A stretch of DNA of 64,000 bases from Dermanyssus gallinae (Eukaryota > Arthropoda > Arachnida > Mesostigmata > Dermanyssidae): the NCBI GenBank assembly GCA_003439945.1, contig QVRM01006103.1:276001-340000 (forward strand). The letters are read 5' to 3'. Position 1 is the stretch's first letter; the number at the start of each line of letters is the position of its first letter. The position numbers and the translations under genes are program-made. Of the stretch, positions 55,501 through 64,000 are shown piece after piece. The notes beneath the pieces are model-generated. The model saw only the letters and a program-made list of their open reading frames with translations. It searched no databases and was not told the DNA's origin.

Positions 55501-58153
55501 TTTTTACGGGTTATCATACTGCAAAATGACTCAGTAGCAGAATTCACAAATTAATTAAGACAAAGGCGCAAGCAATGGGTTGCCTCGTACAAGGACACTC
55601 TCGAGATGTCGGAGCGGGGGACTACAGCTCGTTGGGGGGTTCTGTCGACGACCGCTGTCGAATAAAATGCCTGCTCGTACGGTAAATGCTGTGCTGAATC
55701 GAATCGCGGCGCTTTAAACCCCACGCTACGCCGATGAAAAGTAGAACGGCGAGCTAATGAGCTCTACGACGACGTGAACATCATGTCGGATAGTTTAAAC
55801 TGCTGCGGCTTTACTTATTATGCTACACACGCACATTCGTTATCTGACTTTAAGCTGTTGACAAAATATTGTCGTTGTATTTTATTCCACTCAGATTGAG
55901 TATAATAATGTGGACATAATGGACAGCACTCAAAGAATCATGCGCACCATACGCACAGTGTAAATCGCATTCTATAACTACTATACTAAGACTGCTAGTA
56001 ATTAGAAAAATAAGTACAGAATACAAATTAAAATTACCAGTCTCGTTATGACCCAAATTCTCGCAAGCCGACTGATCACGTCAGCAGAGGCAAACACAAA
56101 TTCATTTTCGGAGTGGGCAGATCGCAGTCTGTTCCGTGTATATATATATATATATATATACATACATACAGATGTACGTACGTGTGTTTTACAGCTACCC
56201 ACGTCGTTTCGTTTGTCATCGTCGTGTTTGACGAAGTCTCTGATGATAATGGTGGTTGCGACAACAATTCGTACGACATTAGTACTACTAATCATAACAA
56301 AAAAGTAGTATTATGTGGCTTGATTGTTCTCGATTACCTCATGCTTTAAGTCGCAGTTGCGTTGCCGTCACGATCTGTTGTCTGGCCTTTACTGCCCGCG
56401 CGCCCGGCTGTTTGTGTGAGTGTCGGTGTAACTAAGTGTTCGTGTCGATTTAGCGACTTTACTGCTGCTGCTGCTGTCGTCGAGTCATTTGGCCGTTGAT
56501 TAATTAGCCTCCTTCTCCCTAACAACAACAACCACGAATGGCCTCCCGCCGCCGCCGGCGCCGCAGCCGGGCTGATGACGGGTGGGAGGAAGACGCACGC
56601 GCATCCGCTTTCCCACCCATCCGCCTCAACACCAACCGGTAACATGACAAACAACCCGATTCTGCTGCTGCTGCTGCCGTAGCTAACACCCATTTTCCAT
56701 GCTACAGACGGACAGACCACGGACAGAAGAGCGGAACGGGCAGGAATAGCAGAACGATAGAGCTCAAGAAAGGAAATCTTCGTTTCGGATTAAGGACGTG
56801 GAAGAGGAGGGAGAAGTCGGGATATGAGTCGAGATGAATACCAATTAAAAATATCTGCAAGTCTGGCACGCCGAAGGGTCATAAGTGTAAGAACTACTAC
56901 GAGATACAGTACGAAGGGGGGGGGGGGGAAGAAAGACACAGTGTATGTGTGTGCTTGTGAAAGAGAGAAAGAGAGAGAGATATTGTGAGAACGAGGAAAA
57001 CTGGTAAGTAGACCGTGTAGTCATAAAATTAACAAATGAGCACTTAAACGACCAGGGCAGAGACAGCGAAGAAAAACGAAACAGAAGCTTCGCAATTTCG
57101 TATGTCGAAGCAACTGAGCAGACTGCATACGTGCGTTGTGTGCTAACCCGTACTCGAGACACGTAGAATGGTTTGCGGTGGCTGGAGCGATTGGCAGGGC
57201 GGTCGAAAGATGCGGATAGACAATAAATGTGTGTGGACTTCTGATCGTCTGGCAATCAAGAGTTAAATTATCATCCGTGGTTTCTTGGGCGTGATTAAGG
57301 GTCGTCATCAGGGTAATAGCTAAATTTTACGCAATTCTACACGACCATGAGGCGCGTGCCGTGTATACATAAGTATGCATGGCCATAAAATGCATGTCGT
57401 GTAAACGTAAATACATACGTATACGTATATATATATAGAAACATCTGACGTATATATATATAGTCATTATTTCAATTAAATGAGACAAATTCGGGTATTT
57501 CGTATCTACGGTGTCATTTTAGTTAATGATAATTACACCTTCTCCTTCTATGGCTTTAAACTGAGTCCGGCAAAAGATCACATGAGACAAGCAAGCGTTG
57601 TCATATTGGATTATAATCCGAAAAGGTCCTAAAAGATTTTCGTATACGGCCTGGTTCATTCTCATGCTGAATTAAAGTCTAGAACGCATATTGCCGAGAC
57701 GACACTATCTGCGCTATGAGAGCTTGTAGAACGTTGAGTACTATGTTAAGCTAGACTATGATTTTATTATACCTAAGTAAACCTATTATACGCACGAGTA
57801 GACGCCATTCTCTTAAGGACGTCTTTCTGCCTTAGCGAGTTTAGGATCGCTGATAAGAAAGTGAAAAGATTTAAAAACTTGCTGCAAGGTTGCTAGACAC
57901 CCAATGATACATGCAACTATCGCTGACCTCTAGGGACAGATGGATCTGACGAATATAAAGCCGCTCGTGCGGCGTAACATTATGTCTACGTAAATCATTA
58001 TGCATTCTTATTCTCTATGAAGTGGCGGCTCTAATTAGCAAACTGAAACAGCAAAACAAAATATTGTGAATCATAATTTCGCGTGGTCAACAGCCCGGCG
58101 AATTCGACAATATAAGACTTTCGTCGGCTTGTCCAACTCTTTTTTTGTACCCT

Positions 58154-58193
<40 letters not shown>

Positions 58194-58204
58194 GAGGAGG
58201 TAAA

Positions 58205-58420
58205 GCTGGTCTCCACTGATATATACAAAATTTGTTTTAGACATAAAAGCTTATATTCCGTCGAGTGTTAAACATATTTTCTACGCTGACGACTTAAAAA
58301 TGTAAGCTTTTCTAGGCTCTCCTTTAGCTCGTACCGATCGACAGCAGTCCACTGTCGACGGCAGTGACAATGAAATGGAGCTCTCTGTTCGGAAATGGCT
58401 CGTTCTAAAATAAAATCGCT
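58205..58420 (+). pseudogene. CR1/jockey-like RT scrap with intact YADD
   Basis: The plus strand reads DIKAYIPSSVKHIFYADDLK, then M, a stop, and later LSVRKWLVLK. FYADDLK.Y followed by ...W...L is the RT palm core of CR1/jockey-like elements. Only about 70 codons survive. Likely related to the 52.6 kb copy but on the other strand. Confidence 0.5.
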
Positions 58421-58515
58421 CTCCCTATCTGGACTATCTTATTAGAGATCCAGTCAAATATACATCCGTACTTGTCAACATGATTCTCCGTTGTTTCATC
58501 ATTAAGGATCCATAT

Positions 58516-58542
58516 ATGATTGATTGATTGATTGATTGGTTT
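58516..58542. repeat. (TGAT)n at the 3' end of a LINE
   Basis: Four to five TGAT units lie just past the 3' UTR of the minus-strand LINE; in that element's orientation they are (ATCA)n. Short tandem tails in place of poly(A) occur in several LINE clades. Confidence 0.7.
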
Positions 58543-58645
58543 ATTTGCTTGATAAGTGTGTGTACACATATCACCCTTTTATATCAGGGGCGCATAACGC
58601 TGCAGCTATTAATTACCTATATTGTGGTCTCCAGTTACTTTGCCC

Positions 58646-59731
58646 TTATGTGTTGAACACCTTCCATCGGGATAGCCTCTGTTTCGTAATCTCTATCTGT
58701 GCCTTTTCTGCATCCTTGCCTAATCCCAGCGCCTCCCCTAATTCTACATCCCTAGTTCCTCCCAGTTGTTCACACTCCCTAACCAGATGATCTACAGTTT
58801 CTTCTCTCTTACTGCATATTCGACAAACCGTTGTTTCTAATTCCTCGTAGCTGTTTCGCTGTACTCTTGTGTCTAACATACCGGCTCTTGCATCCGCTAA
58901 CAACCCGCTGCCTCTTGTATTATCATATAACCATGCTACTCCACCCCTTTCCAATTTCATATTCCCGTATACTTCCTTTAAACTAGTTTTCTGCATAAGT
59001 GCTGTCCGCCACTTCTGGGTGTATGCTGCCTTTACCCTACTTTTAATTTGCCCACTGGACATAGTAGTGTCTGTCCATTGTTTGCTGGTGAGTCCTATCT
59101 GTCTTGCCGCAAATTCTACCCTCCTGTCCCATTTTGTTTTTATTCCCATTGCCATTTTTACCCACTGTATCTTTTTTACCCATCGTTCGTTACTTAGTGT
59201 CCTAATTCTACTACAATACCTCAGCTTACTTTGCACTTCCCTTTCGATAAATTTTGACATACCCCCCTCCCCTTCAAGAAACTCTCTGCTACAATTGAAA
59301 CGGCAACCCAATGAAAATCTAATTACTTCTCTCTGAATCCCTTCTAATTTCCTCCATAAACCCGAGCTATGCACTAGGACAGCGTTTCCAAATGTCAGCC
59401 CTGGCACATACAGTGCCTTCCAAATGTCCTTTGTAACCACATACCTATTGAATCCCCATAAGCTTTTGCATCTTACCGAATTCCTACCCCTGTCTGCTTT
59501 CTTTATTCTTAACGTTTCTTCCACTATTAACAGTTCTTCCATTGACGCTATAGTTACACCTAAATATTTATATTGATCTCGATACTCTAACTCCTTTCTC
59601 TGCAACCTTAGCTTCCGCTCCAATGTAACCCCCGAAAATACTAAAATAGCGCTCTTCTTTTCGTTAAATACCATATCTAGTTCATCTGCTGCTTTTCCAC
59701 AGGTATCAAGCATTTCTTGAACCTCCCCCAC
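58646..59731 (-). pseudogene. LINE RT C-terminal half, 361-codon open frame, 5'-truncated
   Basis: Begins just after where the YADD box should be: MLDTCGKAADELDMVFNEKK, then SAILVFSG, YKYLGVTI, a long connector with LWGFNRYV and KALYVPGLTFGNAV, and ends with CRICSKREETVDHLVRECEQ, a C..C...H....C tail motif. No stop or frameshift over 1.08 kb, so this copy is young compared with others here. 5' truncation is at a (TA)n array (59743-59769). The 3' UTR includes GCGTTATGCGCCCCTG and ends near (ATCA)n. It cannot encode a working RT without the missing half. Confidence 0.72.
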
Positions 59732-59742
59732 GTCCCTTCCTA

Positions 59743-59769
59743 AATATATATATATATATATATATATAT
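59743..59769. repeat. (TA)n array at a LINE truncation point
   Basis: TA run immediately beyond the 5' edge of the 58.6-59.7 kb LINE. Confidence 0.92.
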
Positions 59770-60033
59770 TCGTCTGTATAAATCAGTTGTGTTATCAAAG
59801 CTTTTATAGTGCTCACCCGCCTGGAGCCCATAATTGTGCAAACACATAAGCATAACTGAGCCTGCTCAGAGAACATTGCAGAATAAGCTCTGCAGAGGAT
59901 GGGAAATCATACCGAATGCTTTTAAAGTTCCGTAGTTGTCAACTTTATTTAAAAATGATGACACACGGGTACTATCACAGCTTTAAGTTTAATTGATATT
60001 GGAAATGAGAGATGACCAAAGGTAGGAATTATA

Positions 60034-60101
<68 letters not shown>

Positions 60102-60933
60102 GAAAATGCATTCTCATTCGCAATTTCTATCTTGGTTTATTTTTCCCATCTTTCTTTCTCTTTTTCACGCGCCCTGAATCCCTTCCCAATGCTGATGTCA
60201 CTCATTGGCTCGGAGTTCCAAAGCTGTACCACCGATTGACGGGCAGGCGGAGGATAATGTTGACTCGAGTGTACAAACACACTTAAGAATTACCCGCCGT
60301 AATACCAGCGGTCTGATTCAGCCCTGTAGTGGCGTGCACATTCGGCTGTCACGTCGTCTATTCCTTGAAAACCTTGGCCGACTCCCTCCGTGATTACTCG
60401 AAGTAGCTGATAGCTCGTTGAATTACAACAACAGCAACAACAACAACAACAACAACAATGTCAGTAGCTCAGAGTGTCTACAAAACGTTGACTCTGTTGG
60501 CCATGCTTGATGTAGGACAACAACGACAACGACAACAACATCAGCAGCAAAGACAGCAACAGCACCGACAGGAGTAAAAACAACAACACTGACACAACTT
60601 CAACGACGACAACAACAGCAGTATTATCAACAACAGCTCCAATAACAACAACAATAACAACATCTACATCACCCACAACAACAACAGTAGCTGGACTCAG
60701 CGAAAAGGCTGCACAGTGGGCGGGATACTGAAGACGACAGCGCCATCGCCATCGTCGGCAACAACAACGAAAGCGACAATAACAACAGCAAAGGCGGCAG
60801 TCGTGTCGTGGTAACAACGTGAATGCTCTCATTTCTTCGTTGCTCAGCGTGTGAAGTATGCTGTATGAAGTCTACGCACGTTGACGTACGTGCACACGAG
60901 GAAACAGCACATAGGCATGTACAGTCCCATAAT

Positions 60934-60934
<1 letters not shown>
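59770..60934. other. (TA)n at 60040-60098 and CAA-rich block; no gene recognised
   Basis: 60420-60830 is dense in CAA, CAG and CGA triplets (for example CAACAACAACAACAACAAC at 60436-60458). No intron-bounded exon could be read through it. Low-complexity frames on both strands are shadows. A UTR of a developmental gene would look like this, but there is no proof. Confidence 0.4.
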
Positions 60935-60983
<49 letters not shown>

Positions 60984-61028
60984 AATGTATATATATACAT
61001 TTATATATATATATATATATATATATAC

Positions 61029-61076
<48 letters not shown>

Positions 61077-61101
61077 ATATATACATATACATATACATAT
61101 A
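60935..61101. repeat. Long interrupted (TA)n array
   Basis: About 165 bases of TA with ACAT, AAATG and CATTT interruptions, arranged almost symmetrically. Confidence 0.95.
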
Positions 61102-61149
61102 TGTTTAACCTATAATGTATAAACTATTGTTCTCCAGTGAGCGTGACGA

Positions 61150-61290
61150 CAAACTACATCAGCCCCACGTCCAGAACCACCTGGACAAGGTACCCCGCAC
61201 CGCCGAAGCGCTACCGCGTTGTATATCCAATAAGAGCCTTTGCCGGTAAAGTCCAAATGTATCACTATATACAGATAGATAAGTAATGAC
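61150..61290 (-). pseudogene. LINE 3' end fragment, same family as 30.6-31.4 kb
   Basis: Minus strand YRQRLLLDIQRGSASAVRGT and LSRWFW parallel LLQCLSLDVQRGNAFSLRGI and LARW at 30.7 kb. Only the last 40 or so codons survive. Confidence 0.5.
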
Positions 61291-61429
61291 GTTTTTATTC
61301 TGGACAAGTGTAAATGTAGGTATGTAGGTGTAGATATATGAGTCGGTGAAATCGATCGGACGTTCGGCTGGTTCGCACATGTGAGGAGCGATGACAATGA
61401 ACCGTAACTGGATGGGGCGGGGGGGTAAG

Positions 61430-61608
61430 TAAAGTTTTCGGGCTGACCCTCAGCCAAGATTTAACGTCCACGGAACTGTTTTTCACATTGCTTCATAGAC
61501 GGACCCCCATAAATACAAATGTGCAGCGGTGGGGTTCGAACCCGCGCACCTATGTGTCTCCTCCGGTTGCGAGGCGGAGACTTAATCCACTACGCCACCG
61601 GGCTCGAC
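61430..61608 (-). mobile_element. SINE A copy 4
   Basis: Complete reverse-orientation copy: head GTCGAGCCCGGTGGCGTAG, B box GGTTCGAACCCC, tail CAGCCCGAAAACTTTA. Flanking GGGGCGGGGGGG (61414-61425) and GGGGCGGAAGGG (61609-61620) look like a target duplication with two differences. It lies about 140 bases from the LINE 3' fragment; no shared tail was detected. Confidence 0.82.
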
Positions 61609-61620
61609 GGGGCGGAAGGG

Positions 61621-64000
61621 TGGGGGGCATGAAGTGCATGTCGTGGCAGTGTCGTAGCAAAACAAATATAGAATTGAGACCAAAGAGCTGGTGGGAAAAC
61701 AAGGCAGCTAAGGTAAACTCAGGCTCTATTGCTGGCTCGCTGACCATCGGGTCACGACGTGTAATAGGGTACATGTAGTATTAAGAGTTGTTGTAGCAGT
61801 CATCGTAGTAGTAATAGCTGGAGTAGCATTAGTAATCGATTTATCAATAATAGCAATCACATGATGCCTTTAGTTAAGATTACGATGACGAACACGGCCA
61901 GAATGCTGTTGCTGATGCTACTGCTGCTGCTTCTGTCGCTTCTGATGTTGGAGAAGGATGCAGATGGGTCTCACGAAGAAAAGACAAATGTCAGCCAATG
62001 TTGTGTAAACATTCTTTAGACATTTTCATAAACTGAGAGGGGTGCCTGCGTGAGCGCGGCCGCTCTTGACGCTCTTGATGAGATCAAGAGCGAAACTTCG
62101 CGATTTTTTCCTCAGTTAGCCACTCCAGCTCAACAATGACCGTCACAATTACGAGAACTGTCACCGCGACAACTCTTACCAGCACTTGATCACGCAGAGC
62201 CACCAGTGGGCGGCAATGAGCAAAGCGAACTTTCAAAAGCAAATTCACCGCCAAGTGCCACCGTTGGGTCCGACGCAGACAGCGATCAGCCAGCCAGTCA
62301 ACCAGCTACTCAGTTCTCGATAGCAGTAAACCTAACCATCATACGAACTATGATATATAAATTGTTATACTATTCATACTATATGAATAGAAGAGACAAT
62401 GGACTATACACTCTTACCTGTGCTACGAATACTTCTCAAAATTTGCAATTTTATTTTAGCAATTCGGACTGGTTGAAGCATAGTTCTCAGTATATTTGCA
62501 TGTCATAGATCAAAGTTCCCAGAACACTCTAAGAAAACCAGAGAGAGAGAATCACGTCTCATACTGGTGGCTGTACTAACCACACCCACACTAACAATAA
62601 TTTACTTCTTGTTCTTCTACTTCTCCTCCTTCTGCTGCTGCTGGAAAGGCACATAAGCGAGAGAACGAAAAGTTGACGACTGCAAAGCAACAACAACAAC
62701 AATAACAGCAACAAAAATGACTCTCTAGAAAATCCAGTAGAAAACAAGGGATGCGGTCCCCTTGCTCGGATCGGAAATGCGAGCAATTTGTCAAGTGAGT
62801 TTTCCGCAAATTTCCGCAGCCCGGCAAGGGCTCCGAAGCAAACATCGCCAGCTAGAAAGTCAACGCACAGGTCTCTCATCAAAAAGATCATCTTCAAAGA
62901 GAGGCAGTAGACGAGGATCGATCAACGAAATTCGGCGTATTATCTTGGTCGAGTACTAGCGGTATTGTTATTGCTGGTGTTCTCTCGCTTTCAGTGTTGT
63001 TGTTTCTATTGTTGTCGAGCCACTCGACTCCACCTGCACGTGCGGCTCATTTAGCCGGCCTCACCCAAATGAGAAGAAGAATGCAAACTAGTAACGACTA
63101 ACAGCCGTTTCGCGGACATTCTATTTGCGACGGAAGATCGTTTGAACGACGAAACACACGTTGAACATATAAGTGCGGCAAAAGTAAAAGGTAGGCGATG
63201 CTGAACAACGACATATTTGTCACACCGCAACGTATTACTATATACTTGTATATAGTTAGATTTTGATGCAAAGGTATTATATATATTAACTTTGCGTCCT
63301 TTACATGACTGTAATACCCAAAAGGCAAAATCAGCATGGGAGCCGAAACTAGTTCCTAAGAACGATTGTCGCTTGAACAGACCGTGATCTGCGTTTGAAC
63401 AATCGACTGGCTCAGTTTTTTGGTGTAAAGTTTAGAAAGTGAAAAACACTATGTTTAGAGCGTGTTCCGCAGTACGATTTACTGCTGATGCTTATAGGGC
63501 TCTGCCTCTATTTTTTCGAGACGATTTCGTGAGCAAATACACCTCTAGAGAGAGACGGCCCACAACCTTAGCTATACGCTATGACAAACGAAGCTTTGGT
63601 AAAAAAACGTTTCTAAGAAAACTAATCTAAAGCTTTCTTAGAAAGCTTTTGCTGATCGCGTAAATGAGTGGAGCGACTCCTAAGCTTCCTAAGTAGGCCC
63701 TTTGCGTACACATTTCACTGTTTGTCCACCACCGCTGAACTCCGTGCTATCCAGTAGGCACGTACATTGAAACCTCGGCCTTCTAGGACAGGCGAGAAAA
63801 GCAATTCTGATTGGAAAGCGAATACAGTTTCCACAGTATTGGAATAATTAGTTAATACAAGCGCGATCTACACCAAATATAGCGATGTTCGACCACTTTT
63901 AATGTTCTTACATGAACGAAACTAATAATGGGGAACACTGACGCCAAAAACTTCAAATTTAAACAAGTCCATATGAAATGTCACTCTTCGAGAGGTAATT
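61621..64000. other. No recognisable gene
   Basis: CAA/CTG-rich patches at 61790-61960 and 62620-62710 and a perfect inverted repeat at 62070-62092 (10-base arms, loop GAG). Frames of 60-110 codons on both strands show no domain. The short frame at 63439-63630 (+) is unassigned. Confidence 0.35.

Larger units (their letters stand above)
53750..58210. other. Mostly no recognisable gene
   Basis: Contains a (TA)n array at 54166-54253, a short TA run at 56137-56160, CTG/CAG tracts at 56460-56680, a G13 run at 56916-56928 and (TA)n at 58155-58190. At 56346-56720 the minus strand has an Ala/Ser-rich frame with a LLLLG stretch that I rejected as a signal exon. Nothing else could be named. Confidence 0.35.

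Noticed and set aside
56346..56720. 124-codon minus-strand frame as a Wnt signal-peptide exon
   Set aside because: The LLLLG stretch lies in the middle of the frame and no donor in the needed phase was found. The Ala/Ser runs come from CTG repeats.
60461..60832. 123-codon Cys/Val-rich minus-strand frame
   Set aside because: Reverse translation of the CAA/CGA repeat block; no domain.

Overview
This is a eukaryotic, most likely arthropod, nuclear window. Evidence: one protein gene split by introns with GT/AG junctions; R1-like and R2/R4-like non-LTR retrotransposons, which are typical of arthropods; tRNA-derived SINEs; a mariner-type transposase; about thirty (TA)n arrays. A mite or other chelicerate is possible, but that is inference; nothing here fixes the species.

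The only cellular gene I can support is a Wnt-family ligand gene on the minus strand (about 36.2-45.3 kb). Five exons join in a continuous frame: 45308-44770, 41799-41489, 40237-40116, 39182-38874 and 36450-36312. The last ends in TAA and an AATAAA signal lies about 65 bases further on. The signal-peptide exon was not found and should lie beyond 45.3 kb. The introns hold a foldback element, an R1-like fragment, a SINE and TA arrays.

The rest is mostly a repeat graveyard. 0-5 kb: LINE and Ty3/gypsy scraps. 6.8-9.1 kb: mariner remnant and two foldback elements. 11.3-14.6 kb and 18.6-19.3 kb: trinucleotide-rich DNA without a recognisable gene. 15.3-16.9 kb: R2/R4-like reverse transcriptase in one frame with few stops. 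20.4-25.7 kb: a nearly full-length but broken R1-like element with ORF1 and ORF2. 30.6-31.4 kb: 3' part of another LINE. 32.3-33.6 kb: probable Ty3/gypsy remnant. 46.5-46.8, 52.6-53.4 and 58.2-59.7 kb: further LINE fragments. 60.4-62.9 kb: CAA/CAG-rich DNA.

Three tRNA-derived repeat families can be built from this window alone. SINE A has four copies, at least two with clear target-site duplications. SINE B has two main copies sharing a covarying hairpin. SINE C has one copy. A foldback DNA transposon family has three members. I saw no CRISPR, operon or bacterial feature and no functional rRNA or tRNA gene. The most useful leads are the Wnt gene with an apparently missing cysteine at its last junction, the foldback family with a nested palindrome, the SINE families, and the R2/R4-like copy outside rDNA.
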